64,000 bases of DNA from Dryocola sp. LX212 (GCA_041504365.1 CP167917.1:62001-126000); one strand, 5' to 3'; counted from the first letter of the stretch, positions 38,059-51,346 are shown. Made by a program: numbers and translations. The notes: generated by a model not told the origin, from the sequence alone.

Positions 38059-39081
38059 TTAGCGAACCACCAAAGAGTCGTACCCCTTCCAGCGGTAGTT
38101 GAGCATCGAAATTCCCCAGCAGGCCATAAACAGCCCGACGACTACAAAGCCCGCGTTGCCCAGGTTTTCGTTAAGGGCGATGACCCATTGCCAGACACCT
38201 GAATGCAGATCGAACTTATCCGCCAGCAGCCCCAGCGCCTCCATGGTGCCGATAAACAGCGCGACGACCACCGAAGTGCCGGTGATGGTCATGTTGTAGT
38301 AGAGCTTGCGCTGCGGTTTGTTAAACGCCCAGCCGTAGGCGCCAACCATAATCACGTTATCGAGCGTATCGACCAGCGCCATGCCGCTGGCAAACAGCGC
38401 CGGGAAGATCAGAATCGACCAGATGGACATGCCGCTCGACGCGCTGGCTGCGGAAATGCCAAGCACGCCAATTTCCGTGGCGGTATCAAAGCCTAAGCCA
38501 AACAGGAAGCCGACAAAATACACATGCCAGCTTTTGCCAATCAGGCGGAAAATGGAGCGAAACAGCCAGCTCATGACGCCGCCGCCGCTAAAATCCGCCG
38601 TGTCCACAGCCTGCGGCTCGCCGTTTTTCAGCTGGCGGAAGCTGCGCCAGACGCCGCGTAAAATAACCAGGTTCACCAGCGCCATCGCCAGCAGGAAGCA
38701 GGCGGAGACCGCCGTGCCAATCACGCGGCCCACGTCATGGAACCAGCCCATCCTGCTCTGGAACGCCGCAGCGGTAGCGGCTATGGTGATGGAGGCCAGA
38801 ATCACGATGCTCGAGTGGCCCAGCGAGAACCAGGCACCGATGCCAAACGGGCGTTTTCCCTGCTGCATCATTTTGCGCGTTACGTTATCGATCGCCGCTA
38901 TATGGTCGGCGTCCACGGCATGGCGCAGGCCGTAGGACCAGGCAAGCAGGCTTGCCGCCATCAGCGCCGTGCTGTGATGAAACGAAACCAGCGCCCAGGC
39001 CCAGGCCGCAAGGTTAGCGACGACCAGCCCCGCCAGCAGGACGGCGGCTCGTGGATTGTCTCGCAAAACTCGTACAAACAT
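38059..39081 (-). CDS. Nickel/cobalt transporter, NiCoT (HoxN/NixA) family
   Basis: 340-residue inner-membrane protein with eight predicted TM segments. The NiCoT signature in TM2 is exact: LRHAVDADHIAAIDNVTRK (about residue 51), with the second motif GFLFGLGFDTATEIGVLG and LFASGMALVDTLDN. Imports Ni2+ at high affinity. The gene lies 4 bp after hypF and is co-transcribed with it, so it should supply nickel for the hydrogenase centre. Located between hypF and avtA; related to the nikX-type genes of E. coli. Confidence 0.93.
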   Translation of the reverse strand: MFVRVLRDNPRAAVLLAGLVVANLAAWAWALVSFHHSTALMAASLLAWSYGLRHAVDADHIAAIDNVTRKMMQQGKRPFGIGAWFSLGHSSIVILASITIAATAAAFQSRMGWFHDVGRVIGTAVSACFLLAMALVNLVILRGVWRSFRQLKNGEPQAVDTADFSGGGVMSWLFRSIFRLIGKSWHVYFVGFLFGLGFDTATEIGVLGISAASASSGMSIWSILIFPALFASGMALVDTLDNVIMVGAYGWAFNKPQRKLYYNMTITGTSVVVALFIGTMEALGLLADKFDLHSGVWQWVIALNENLGNAGFVVVGLFMACWGISMLNYRWKGYDSLVVR

Positions 39082-39085
39082 CTTT

Positions 39086-41323
<2,238 letters not shown>

Positions 41324-41347
41324 AATCTATCTCACAAATTAAAAAAT

Positions 41348-41412
41348 TGCCGGATGGCGCTGACGCTTATCCGACCTACGGGTTGTTGGGGGGATAAGCG
41401 AAGCGTCATCCA
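41348..41412. repeat. REP pair between hypF and the fdhF relic
   Basis: GCCGGATGGCGCTGACGCTTATCC (41348-41371) and GGGGATAAGCGAAGCG...CATCCAC (41388-41412), inverted relative to each other. Confidence 0.8.
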
Positions 41413-41417
41413 CAGTT

Positions 41418-42590
41418 TCAAACGTTGGCTTCCACCGCCTGCCGCAGCCGCGCCTTCATCTCGCTGTAGGTCGTCTGCGCGTAGGTTTCGGCCCACTGCT
41501 GGTCGGCAATGCCGCTGACGTTTACCGCGCAGTATTTGGTTTCCGGTGTTTTGGATACCGGATCCAGGTTGTCCTGCGTCAGCTCGTTGCAGGTGCCGAT
41601 CCACCACTGGTAGGTCATATACACCGAGCCTCTGTTAATGCGCTCGCTGACGTCCGCCCGGCTGATTACCCTGCCGCGACGCGGCAAACAGCTGGCCTTT
41701 GCTGGTTGGGGTGTCGAGCCTGCTGTCTTTGTAGAGATAAGGCGTGCCGGGATGGTCGAGCGTCGGGCACGGCCACTGCACGTGGCCCATGTCGCCCATT
41801 TTTTCGTAGGTGACGCCGTAGAACAGCGGGCACAGCTCGCGCATCTCGTCCCAGATCTGCTGGTTGCTGTCGTAATGTATCGGGTAGCCCATTTCGCTGG
41901 CGATCAGGCTGATGATTTCCCAGTCGCGCTTAACGTTGTACTTCGGCTCGATGGCCTTTTCGAAGCGCTGGAAGCCGCGGTCGGCGCAGGTAAAAACGCC
42001 GACGTTTTCACGGCCCAGGTTGCCGGTCAGCAGCGCGAGGCTGGACAGCCTTTTTACCACGTCCACCGCCTGGCTAAACTGCGTAACGCCCATGCCCCAC
42101 ATGATGGTGGCGGAAGGCGCGGCGGCGAAGGTGCGCATTGCCTGACGCACCTGCTGCGCGGGCACGCCGGTCAGATGCTCGACGTCTTCAGGCGCGTAGC
42201 CTTTAACGATTTCCCGGTAGGCTTCCAGCCCTTCGGTATGCTTCGCCACGTACTCTTTATCGTAGAGATTCTCTTCCAGCAGCACGTGGGCAAAGGCGTT
42301 AACCAGCGCCATATTGCAGCCGTTTTTCAGCTGGAGGTGCTGATCGGCGATGCGGGCGGTTTCGATACAACGCGGATCGCAGACGATGATTTTAGCGCCG
42401 TTTTCTTTCGCTTTAATGACTCTTCGCGCCACGATCGGGTGTGAATCGGCGCAGTTGTAGCCAAAAACCAGCAAGCACTTTGACTTTTCGATATCGCCGA
42501 TGGCGTTGCTCATCGCGCCTCCCCCCCGCTCACCGGCTGAAGCTTGCCGCCCGCGCCGCAGTACGGGCAGACGTTGGTAATTTTTTTCAT
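41418..42590 (-). pseudogene. fdhF: Formate dehydrogenase H, shattered by four internal deletions
   Basis: The reverse strand still has the original start (ATG 42588-42590, MKKITNVCPYCGAG) and the original stop (41418). The roughly 715-codon gene has shrunk to 1173 bases. Compared with remembered E. coli FdhF, four blocks are missing: about residues 14-71; about 83-155 including the Sec140 region; about 120 residues between LTGNLGRENVGV and FTCADRGFQRF; and about 70 residues between DTPTSKGQLFAA and RRGRVISRADV. Deletions 2 and 4 shift the frame. The remaining open frames (292 codons at 41635-42513 and 89 codons at 41418-41687) therefore look like two genes but are pieces of one. Neither the FeS site nor selenocysteine remains, so it is non-functional. 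Flanked by hydN and hypF. Confidence 0.92.
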
Positions 42591-42626
42591 CAGTAACAGA
42601 CCTGTTAAAAGTTGAAATTCACGAGT

Positions 42627-43172
42627 TTAGAAAAGCAGGGATGTGCTGGCATCAAGCGCGGCGCGACGACGCTTTTCAGCGCTCATCTGCTCAAGCTTGT
42701 TGCGGTCAACGCAGATAATGGCGTTGGTCGGACAGGCCGCAATACAGGCCGGGCCGGTTTCCTGGTGGTGGCAAAGGTCGCACTTGTTGGCCTCGGCTTT
42801 TTCGGCCATCACGTTCACGCCCGCGCCGCTGTTGCGGACAACCGGACGAACGACGACCTCCATCGCGCCATAGGGGCAGGCGACCACGCAGGTTTTGCAG
42901 CCGATGCAGCGTTCCTGCATCACGTTCACAAAACCGTGCTCGCGGCTGATGGCCCCGTTCGGACAGACGTTGGCGCAGGGCGCGTCTTCACACTGGCGGC
43001 ACATCATGGCGGTAGAAACGTTCACGCCCTTAATGACGTGAATGCGCGGCAGGAAGGCCTGTGGCGCTATAGTCGCGCAATCCTGATCCTGCTGGTGGGA
43101 AACGACGCAGGCCACTTCGCAGGTGCGGCAGCCAATACATTTGCTCGAATCCGTAATGATGAAGCGGTTCAT
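42627..43172 (-). CDS. hydN: Ferredoxin-type electron carrier HydN
   Basis: 181-residue cytoplasmic protein with four 4Fe-4S sites: CIGCRTCEVAC (about residue 12), CRQCEDAPCANVCP (about 60), CIGCKTCVVACP (about 90) and CDLCHHQETGPACIAACP (about 132). Very close to E. coli HydN but with a longer end (LDASTSLLF). It moves electrons to or from formate dehydrogenase H. ATG 43172 follows GGAGG; a TTG one codon earlier is not needed. The gene directly precedes the broken fdhF, and a sigma-54 promoter and FhlA site lie upstream. Confidence 0.93.
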   Translation of the reverse strand: MNRFIITDSSKCIGCRTCEVACVVSHQQDQDCATIAPQAFLPRIHVIKGVNVSTAMMCRQCEDAPCANVCPNGAISREHGFVNVMQERCIGCKTCVVACPYGAMEVVVRPVVRNSGAGVNVMAEKAEANKCDLCHHQETGPACIAACPTNAIICVDRNKLEQMSAEKRRRAALDASTSLLF

Positions 43173-43211
43173 CAAAGCCTCCGGGTGGGTGAGTTATCGT
43201 GGGCTTTGCTA

Positions 43212-43227
43212 TACATAAAGCGTGCCA
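43212..43227 (-). promoter_or_regulatory. Sigma-54 promoter of hydN
   Basis: On the minus strand TGGCACGCTTTATGTA has the perfect -24 element TGGCAC, with a poorer -12 (ATGTA against TTGCA). It lies 40 bp before the hydN start and 77 bp below the FhlA site, as expected for FhlA control. Confidence 0.65.
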
Positions 43228-43303
43228 GGTTTTAATTTGCTGTTATGCAAGGTTATTTATTTGCGAAGGGGTGGGGAGGCAGTGACATCGACACTTATGA
43301 CGA

Positions 43304-43324
43304 TGTCATTTTGCGGAAATGACA
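43304..43324. promoter_or_regulatory. FhlA upstream activating site for hydN
   Basis: GTCATTTTGCGGAAATGAC, bounded by T and A, is a nearly perfect palindrome. It fits the FhlA consensus CATTTCGTACGAAATG that I recall. Centre about 87 bp upstream of the -24 element of the hydN promoter. Confidence 0.7.
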
Positions 43325-43334
43325 GGGAGTGGTT

Positions 43335-43409
43335 GCCGGATGACGCTTCGTTTATCCGACGCACAACTCGTGCGAATCATAGGGTCGATAAGCGAAGCGT
43401 CATCCACCG
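43335..43409. repeat. REP pair between hydN and hycI
   Basis: GCCGGATGACGCTTCGTTTATCC (43335-43357) and TCGATAAGCGAAGCGTCATCC (43385-43405), in opposite orientation. They separate the hydN control region from the end of the hyc operon. Confidence 0.75.
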
Positions 43410-43424
43410 ATTAGCCACAAAAAA

Positions 43425-43898
43425 TCAAACGAATACGGTGACTTCCAGTCTTTCGAATCCGCCTTCGCCCTGCCAGTTTGCCAGGCGCTGATAGACCTTG
43501 TTCACGGCCTCTTTTACCGCGTCGGTCATTGGGTAGTAGAAGCCGACGATATCCGGCTGAATGCCCAGAAAAATCACCTCTCCGATGTCATCCTTCAGCT
43601 GATCGACCAGGTAGTTGAGCGGCATGTTATGGGTGGTCATCATGAACATCTCGGCGATATCGTCCGGGTTGACGAGGCGGATTTCTCCGGGATTCAGCCC
43701 CATGTCCGTGGCGTCCACGATCAGCAGGCGCTCCGGGCGCCGTTCTCGAATAGCCACCACGTCATTTTCCGGCGCGGTGCCGCCGTCGATAACCACCCAG
43801 TCGCCCTGCGGCGTAGCCTTGCACAGCTCCGCCAGCAGCGGGCCCGCGCCGTCGTCGCCCATCATGCTGTTGCCGACACAAAGTAAAACATTAGTCAT
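43425..43898 (-). CDS. hycI: Hydrogenase 3 maturation protease HycI
   Basis: 157-residue endopeptidase that removes the C-terminal extension of HycE after nickel insertion. Nickel-sensing residues of the family are present: Asp in GNSMMGDDGAG (about 16), Asp in VDATDMGL (about 62) and His in MTTHNMPL (about 90). Last gene of the hyc operon, overlapping hycH by 8 bases. Confidence 0.95.
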   Translation of the reverse strand: MTNVLLCVGNSMMGDDGAGPLLAELCKATPQGDWVVIDGGTAPENDVVAIRERRPERLLIVDATDMGLNPGEIRLVNPDDIAEMFMMTTHNMPLNYLVDQLKDDIGEVIFLGIQPDIVGFYYPMTDAVKEAVNKVYQRLANWQGEGGFERLEVTVFV

Positions 43899-44304
43899 AA
43901 CACCTCCGGACCATCAGGTAGATGGCGGGTTCAAGTTGAATGGCCTGCAGCATATCGAGCAGCGCCTGGCTCCAGCGCTGCTGCGCCGGGGTCTGGGTGG
44001 GCTTCGCCGCGTCTAAAGCTCTGGCAAGTAAAACGACGTGGCTTTGATCGATAACGATTTCGCCGTAGCGCGGCACGCCTTCCATTTTCCGCCGCGCTTC
44101 GCCGCCCTCTTCGAGCGTGGCAATCCACGCCCGGTAGTCGTCAAAAGGGCAGACCAGGTTCTCTTTCAGGCAGTCGATTACGCCCAGATGGTGGCCAATG
44201 GCCAGGCTGTAATAGACCACCTGCTGCGCGTCGGCCGGGGTGTTGTCGTTCTCGTCGACAAACTTGCGGCTAAGCTGGCAGAACACCACCGATTCGCTCA
44301 TCAC
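43891..44304 (-). CDS. hycH: Hydrogenase 3 assembly protein HycH
   Basis: 137 residues, matching E. coli HycH in length and in conserved stretches ([38 protein letters not shown]). Helps mature the HycE subunit of hydrogenase 3. Overlaps hycG by 4 bases and hycI by 8. Confidence 0.94.
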   Translation of the reverse strand: MMSESVVFCQLSRKFVDENDNTPADAQQVVYYSLAIGHHLGVIDCLKENLVCPFDDYRAWIATLEEGGEARRKMEGVPRYGEIVIDQSHVVLLARALDAAKPTQTPAQQRWSQALLDMLQAIQLEPAIYLMVRRCYD

Positions 44305-45065
44305 GCGCGCTCCTGCTGCACCAGGCTTTCCAGATTAGCGACAATTTCGTTGAGCCGAGGGTCGGCCTCTTTTGCCAGCCACTGTTGCACGGCGTCGCCG
44401 CCTGCGGTGAGGTTGTTCATGTAGCTGTCGGCAATCTGGCGACCATAGCGGTAGCCCGCCAGGCGGCGCGCTTCGCGGTCGATGCGCACGCGCAGCGGCT
44501 GCACCATATCCGGATGCAGGATCTGCGCGGGCTGCGCGTCGAGCTCGCTGGCGTCGCGGGCGTGGATTTTCTGCTCCAGCAGGCCAAGCGCCATCGCAAA
44601 GCCGTACAGCGTTGCGGCAGGCGTTGGCGGGCAGCCCGGAATATAAACGTCCACCGGCACGATTTTATCGGTGCCGCCCCAGACGCAGTACAGGTCGTGG
44701 AAGATGCCGCCGCTGTTGCCGCAGGCCCCGTAGGAGATGCAGATTTTCGGGTCAGGGGCGGATTCCCAGGCGCGCAGCGCAGGGGAGCGCATGGCGCGGG
44801 TCACGGCGCCGGTGAACAGCAGAATATCCGCGTGGCGAGGTGACGGAACGACTTTGATTCCGAAGCGTTCTGCATCGAAAAGTGGCATCAGCGTGGCGAA
44901 AATCTCGATTTCACAGCCGTTGCAGCCGCCGCAGTCCACGCGATAAACATACGCAGAGCGTTTGATTTTTTTCAGCAGCGACGCCTTCATGCTGGCGATG
45001 GATTCGTCCACCGTCATCGGCACCGGCATGCCATTGTGGTCGCGTGGGCCTAATAAATTGCTCAT
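44301..45065 (-). CDS. hycG: Formate hydrogenlyase small subunit HycG (NuoB-like)
   Basis: 254 residues. Carries the proximal 4Fe-4S cluster of hydrogenase 3, on the cytoplasmic side of the membrane. Cysteines: [10 protein letters not shown] (about residues 45-50), [12 protein letters not shown] (about 110) and IPGCPPTP (about 145). The ATG overlaps the TAA of hycF (TAATG). Confidence 0.96.
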   Translation of the reverse strand: MSNLLGPRDHNGMPVPMTVDESIASMKASLLKKIKRSAYVYRVDCGGCNGCEIEIFATLMPLFDAERFGIKVVPSPRHADILLFTGAVTRAMRSPALRAWESAPDPKICISYGACGNSGGIFHDLYCVWGGTDKIVPVDVYIPGCPPTPAATLYGFAMALGLLEQKIHARDASELDAQPAQILHPDMVQPLRVRIDREARRLAGYRYGRQIADSYMNNLTAGGDAVQQWLAKEADPRLNEIVANLESLVQQERA

Positions 45066-45607
45066 TAGCTGGCCTCTCTCATCTGGCGGCTAAAGTTAAT
45101 CTGGTCTGCCGACACCAGGCTTTGCTGGCGCTTGCACTCCGGACAGGTTTCGAACGAGGCGCGGTGCGCTTCAGCACGTTCGTCACCGTTGTGCTTAAGC
45201 AGCGCGATGGCGTAATCGATCTCTTTTTGCACCGCGTACGGCCTGCCGCATTCCCGGCAGTTGCAGATGTCGAAGCGCGCCTGCTGCAGGAAATCGGCTT
45301 TGTTCCACACCGCCAGCTCGTACTGCTGGGAAAGGGTGATGGCGGCGGTAGGGCAGACCTCTTCGCAGCGTGCGCAGAAGATGCAGCGCCCGAGGTTGAA
45401 GCGCCAGGCCAGCTGTCCGTTAACCAGATCGGTTTCCACGCTCAGGGCGTTAGACGGGCAGGCGTTAACGCACGCCGCGCAGCCGATGCACTGCTGCGGG
45501 TTGTGCTCCGGCTTGCCGCGAAAATTCGCATCCACGGCTATCGGCTGCAGCGGGTAAGACTCGGTGGCCACGCCGCCCTTAATGGCTTTTTTGATGAACT
45601 TAAACAT
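45065..45607 (-). CDS. hycF: Formate hydrogenlyase ferredoxin subunit HycF
   Basis: 180 residues from ATG 45607 ([20 protein letters not shown]); the open frame to 45712 is not conserved. Two 4Fe-4S motifs [12 protein letters not shown] and [12 protein letters not shown] (about residues 40-85) plus a C-terminal Cys pair region CNCRECG and CPECKRQ that may bind zinc. NuoI-like electron link between HycB and HycG. REP repeats separate it from hycE. Confidence 0.95.
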   Translation of the reverse strand: MFKFIKKAIKGGVATESYPLQPIAVDANFRGKPEHNPQQCIGCAACVNACPSNALSVETDLVNGQLAWRFNLGRCIFCARCEEVCPTAAITLSQQYELAVWNKADFLQQARFDICNCRECGRPYAVQKEIDYAIALLKHNGDERAEAHRASFETCPECKRQQSLVSADQINFSRQMREAS

Positions 45608-45644
45608 GGACGTTCCTTGGTTGTGCCTTCCACCTTTTGTCGTT

Positions 45645-45720
45645 TCGGATGGCGCTACGCTTATTCGACCTACGCTCCGGCTGTTTTGTAGGTCGGGTAA
45701 GCACCGCGTCACCCGACAAA
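45645..45720. repeat. REP pair inside the hyc operon, between hycE and hycF
   Basis: CGGATGGCGCTACGCTTATTCGACC (45645-45669) and TAGGTCGGGTAAGCACCGCG...CACCCGAC (45691-45719). The only large gap within the operon (135 bp); elsewhere the genes overlap or lie within 80 bp. Confidence 0.75.
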
Positions 45721-45742
45721 AAGGGGTAAGAAGGCAGCAAAA

Positions 45743-47452
45743 TCATTTCAGCGGCGAATTGGTGCGTTCAATGCTGTAGCGCTCCAGCTCTTTGTACGGC
45801 ACCACCTGGGTTTTGCGCTTGCGCACGTCCACCACCGTCATGCGGTCGGTGCAGGAGTAGCAAGGGTCGAGGCTGCCGATGATCAGCGGCGCATCGGAAA
45901 CCGTATTGCCGCGCAGCATGTAGCGCAGGGTCGGCCAGTTGGCGTAGGTTGCCGCACGGCAGCGCCAGCGGTAGAGCTTCTGGTTGTCGCCGGTCATGCT
46001 CCAGTGGATATCGTCGCCGCGCGGCGCCTCGGAGAAGCCCAGCGCAAAGCGATTTGGAATATACGTGAAGCCATCTACGGCAAGCGGGCCGCCCGGCAGG
46101 TTATCCAGCCCGAAGTCGATCATGTTCAGCGCGGTGTACACCTCGTTGATGCGTACCTTCAGGCGGGACAGCACGTCGCAGCCGTCCAGGCTGTGCACTT
46201 CCATCGGCAGCAGACCGTAGCCCACAAACGGGTGGTCGGCACGGGTGTCGCGGGCGTGGTCGCTGGCGCGCACCATCGGACCTACGTTGCTGAAGTCTCT
46301 GGCAATCTGCGGGTCAAGGCGGCCAATGCCTACGGTACGCTGCTCGATGTTTGGCGTGCTGAGTAGAATATCCACCAGGTCTTTTACTTCCCGGCGCATC
46401 TGCTGGGCGAGCTGGCGGGTCTGGATCATGTCGTCCTTGAGCAGATCGCGGCGAATCCCGCCGATCAGGTTCAGGCCGTAGGTTTTACGCGCGCCGGTGA
46501 GGATCTCCGCCATCTTCATCGACATCTCGCGCACGCGGAAGAACTGCATAAAGCCAGAGTCAAAACCGACGAAGTGGCAGGCGAGGCCGAGGTTCAGCAG
46601 GTGGCTGTGCAGACGCTCCACTTCCAGGAGAATGGCGCGGATCATCTGGGCGCGCTCCGGCACCACGATACCCATCGCGTTTTCTACCGACGTGGTGTAA
46701 GCCGTGCTGTGGGCGAAGCCGCAGATGCCGCACACGCGGTCCGACAGGAAGGTGACTTCGTTGTAGCCCATGCGGGTTTCCGCCAGTTTTTCCATGCCGC
46801 GGTGGACGTAGAACAGGCGGTAGTCGGCGTCGATAATGTTCTCACCGTCGACGAACAGGCGGAAGTGGCCCGGTTCGTCAGAAGTGACGTGCAGCGGGCC
46901 AATCGGCACCACGTTGTTCTTTTTGCTGCCCAGCTCGTTGATGAACTCGTAGGTTTCCTGGTCCGTAGTCGGGGCCGGGCGCTGGCGGTAGTCCATGCTG
47001 TCTTTGCGCAGCGGATAGAGATCGTCCGGCCAGTCGTCCGGCAGCACCAGACGGCGCTCGTCCGGCAGGCCCACAGGCTGCAGGCCGTACATATCACGCA
47101 CCTCGCGCTCGCCCCATACGGCGGCAGGCACGCGCGGCGTTACGGACGGGAACTCCGGCTTATCGGCATCCACTTCCACGCGCACGGTGATCCAGCATTT
47201 CACGCCGGATTCCATCGACAGCACGTAGTAAACCGCGTAGCTGCCGCACAGCTGACGTTCGTCGTTGCCGAATAGCACGGAGAGCCAGCCGCCCTGGTTG
47301 TAATAGAGCCATTCCACCACTTCCGGCAGCATATTCAGCTTCACGTTAACGGTGATTTGATCTTTGGTCTGCCACGCCTCGTCGATAACCGCATGGGGGA
47401 ACTGCTTGTGCAGCGCGGCGAGATAATGTTGGCCTATCTTTTCTTCAGACAT
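45743..47452 (-). CDS. hycE: Formate hydrogenlyase large subunit HycE (NiFe catalytic)
   Basis: 569 residues, as in E. coli. The N-terminal about 170 residues are NuoC-like, the rest is the NiFe large subunit. Nickel ligands: RVCGICGFAHS (about 240) and DPCYSCTDR (about 530). The C-terminal 32 residues after Arg537 (MTVVDVRKRK...) are the extension removed by HycI. Reduces protons to H2 at the cytoplasmic face. 15 bp after hycD. Confidence 0.98.
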   Translation of the reverse strand: MSEEKIGQHYLAALHKQFPHAVIDEAWQTKDQITVNVKLNMLPEVVEWLYYNQGGWLSVLFGNDERQLCGSYAVYYVLSMESGVKCWITVRVEVDADKPEFPSVTPRVPAAVWGEREVRDMYGLQPVGLPDERRLVLPDDWPDDLYPLRKDSMDYRQRPAPTTDQETYEFINELGSKKNNVVPIGPLHVTSDEPGHFRLFVDGENIIDADYRLFYVHRGMEKLAETRMGYNEVTFLSDRVCGICGFAHSTAYTTSVENAMGIVVPERAQMIRAILLEVERLHSHLLNLGLACHFVGFDSGFMQFFRVREMSMKMAEILTGARKTYGLNLIGGIRRDLLKDDMIQTRQLAQQMRREVKDLVDILLSTPNIEQRTVGIGRLDPQIARDFSNVGPMVRASDHARDTRADHPFVGYGLLPMEVHSLDGCDVLSRLKVRINEVYTALNMIDFGLDNLPGGPLAVDGFTYIPNRFALGFSEAPRGDDIHWSMTGDNQKLYRWRCRAATYANWPTLRYMLRGNTVSDAPLIIGSLDPCYSCTDRMTVVDVRKRKTQVVPYKELERYSIERTNSPLK

Positions 47453-47467
47453 GTGAAATTCTCTTAA

Positions 47468-48394
47468 TCACGCCGCCAGCAAGGAGACGAAGGCTAAAAA
47501 GGCAAAGCCAAAACCGGCCCAGGTAATGCGTGAGGTTTCCAGCATGCGCAGGCGCGCCATGCTGTTTTCGAACAGCGCGATAATAATTACGCCCACGCAC
47601 AGCTTCAGCGCCGCCAGCAGCAGGGCAATAATCAGGCCGGTCCAGCTAAAGGTGATCATCTGACCCCACGGCAGGAACACGCCGACAAACATTTGCAGCA
47701 CCACGAGCTGCTTGAGGGCGATGCCCCACTTCAGCACCGCAAAACCGGCGCCGCTGTATTCGGTCAGCGGGCCTTCCTGCAGCTCCTGCTCCGCTTCGGC
47801 CAGGTCGAACGGCAGCTTGCCCATTTCGATAAAGGTGGCGAAGGCGCAGGCGGCAAAGGCCAGCACCAGCGTCAGGCTTTGCGCGACGGGCCAGTGGTAA
47901 ATCGTCGAGGCAATATTGCTGATGTGGGTGCTGCCAGCCACCTGTGCCGCGACCCATAGGCTGAGCAACAGAATCGGCTCGACCAGCACGCCCAGCATTG
48001 CCTCACGGCTCGCGCCGATGGCGGTGAACGGGCTGCCGGTATCCAGCCCGGCAATGGCGAAGAAGAAGCGGGCGATGGTGAACAGGTAGATAAGCGTAAT
48101 GAGATCGCCCAGCGCGGGCAGCGGCGACCAGACGGTCACCACCGGCAGCGCGGTGGCGATGGTCAGCATCACGCCCACCATCACAAACGGCATCAGGCGG
48201 AACACCCAACCGGAGGCGGAGGGGGCGACGCTTTGGCGGCCAAACAGCTTGAACAGATCGCGGTATTCCTGAAGCACGCCAGGCCCGCGGCGGTTATGCA
48301 TGCGGGCGCGAGCGACGCGGGTGATACCGGACAGCAGCGGCGCAATGGTAAACAGCACCAGCGTCTGAATTAACGGAAAGTAAAGGGTATTCAT
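47468..48394 (-). CDS. hycD: Formate hydrogenlyase membrane subunit HycD
   Basis: 308 residues with about eight TM segments; NuoH-like. Conserved ARMHNRRGPGVLQEYRDLFKL (about residue 30) and the quinone-site-like loop IEMGKLPFDLAEAEQEL (about 190) are present. Anchors the hydrogenase arm to the membrane together with HycC. Confidence 0.96.
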   Translation of the reverse strand: MNTLYFPLIQTLVLFTIAPLLSGITRVARARMHNRRGPGVLQEYRDLFKLFGRQSVAPSASGWVFRLMPFVMVGVMLTIATALPVVTVWSPLPALGDLITLIYLFTIARFFFAIAGLDTGSPFTAIGASREAMLGVLVEPILLLSLWVAAQVAGSTHISNIASTIYHWPVAQSLTLVLAFAACAFATFIEMGKLPFDLAEAEQELQEGPLTEYSGAGFAVLKWGIALKQLVVLQMFVGVFLPWGQMITFSWTGLIIALLLAALKLCVGVIIIALFENSMARLRMLETSRITWAGFGFAFLAFVSLLAA

Positions 48395-48403
48395 CTCAGC
48401 TCC

Positions 48404-50208
<1,805 letters not shown>

Positions 50209-50212
<4 letters not shown>

Positions 50213-50814
50213 TTTTCCGCCCCGGGTTGAGTTAACAGAGTTAGATCGCCCAGCGACGCCCCTAATGCCTGCTCGCGTTTACGCTTGCTGGACGCGGCGA
50301 TGTCGTTGTTATCCACCACGCGCAGGGCTTTGGTCGGGCAGGTGCGCACACAGGCCGGGCCGTCGGCGTCGAAGCTGCACAGATCGCACTTCACTGCGAT
50401 GGCGCGGATGCCCGGTACCCAGTCGAGCAGCGTGCTGACGCGAGCCGGAGCGGGCGGTGCAGGCGGGGCCTTCGGGCTGTTGGCGTTGGCCGGGATATGA
50501 ATCGGGCGGCTGCCGGAAAATTCGATGGCGCCAAACGGACAGGCGATGCCGCAGAGCTTGCAGCTGACGCACAGGCTCTCATTGAGCTGGACTGCGCCCT
50601 CCACGCGGGTAATGGCATTGGCCGGACAAACCCCGGCGCAGGGCGCGTCTTCGCACTGATGACACATCTGCGGCGCCGATTCGGCAGCGTTGCGCATGAC
50701 CTTCAGGCGCGGCATGGACTGTAAGCCATGCAGGCGGTGCGTCTCTGCACAGGCGGCTTCACAGGTGTGGCAGCCGATGCAGAGCTTTGAGTCAGCGATG
50801 ACAAAACGATTCAC
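50209..50814 (-). CDS. hycB: Formate hydrogenlyase ferredoxin subunit HycB
   Basis: 201 residues from the GTG at 50814 (VNRFVIADSKLCIGCHTCEA), which aligns with the E. coli start and follows GAGGAAG. Four cysteine groups hold 4Fe-4S clusters; the second, CHQCEDAPCAGVCP, and third, CVSCKLCGIACP, are clear. It passes electrons from formate dehydrogenase H to HycF. A Pro/Ala-rich stretch PKAPPAPPAPA at about 125 is characteristic. The partner FdhF at this locus is broken. Confidence 0.95.
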
Positions 50815-50890
50815 CCACTCTTCCTCATCATTTTTGACGAAACTGTGCCGACGACTGCCATTTCGACAGTATTTCGACACTCAACAGAGA

Positions 50891-51346
50891 TCACGCCAGC
50901 GACTTTTGCTGGAGCGGCAGCAGCGACAGCGGCGCGTCGTCATGCACGGCGCGGTACAGGCTGTCGTAAACCGGACGGATTTTTTCCAGATAATGCTCCA
51001 GCACCAGCTCACGGTTGCGGTTGCTGATGCTGCCGTCCACGCGGCCATCGTCGTCGAGAATGGCCTCTGCAATCAGGATCTTGTCGCTGCCGTCACGCTT
51101 CTCGATGTTGTACTCAATGGTGTGGCTGTTGAAGCCTTCGGCAAGCCGGATGTGAATGACGAAGTGGTCAAACAGGAAGAAGCGTACGTCGTCGTCCGGG
51201 TTGCAGCCCACGGCGTGATGCAGCTTAGCTTTAGAGAGGGTGATGCCCTGAATCAGGGTGTTTCCGTAGTGCTGCCACTGCGCAAGCAGGCGCTGGTGCC
51301 TGTCGGCGATGTATTCGGCTTTCTCGCTCAGTTCCCAAATGTTCAT
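50891..51346 (-). CDS. hycA: Formate hydrogenlyase regulatory protein HycA
   Basis: 151 residues, matching E. coli HycA over MNIWELSEKAEYIADRHQR, GITLSKAKLHHAVG and GFNSHTIEYNIEKRDG. Counteracts FhlA and lowers expression of the formate regulon. First gene of the hyc operon, 76 bp before hycB, preceded by a sigma-54 promoter. Confidence 0.94.
   Translation of the reverse strand: MNIWELSEKAEYIADRHQRLLAQWQHYGNTLIQGITLSKAKLHHAVGCNPDDDVRFFLFDHFVIHIRLAEGFNSHTIEYNIEKRDGSDKILIAEAILDDDGRVDGSISNRNRELVLEHYLEKIRPVYDSLYRAVHDDAPLSLLPLQQKSLA

Noticed and set aside
41418-42513. Two separate small formate dehydrogenase-like genes
   Set aside because: Their sequences are successive parts of one FdhF; an upstream 26-codon N-terminal piece completes the picture of a single deleted gene.
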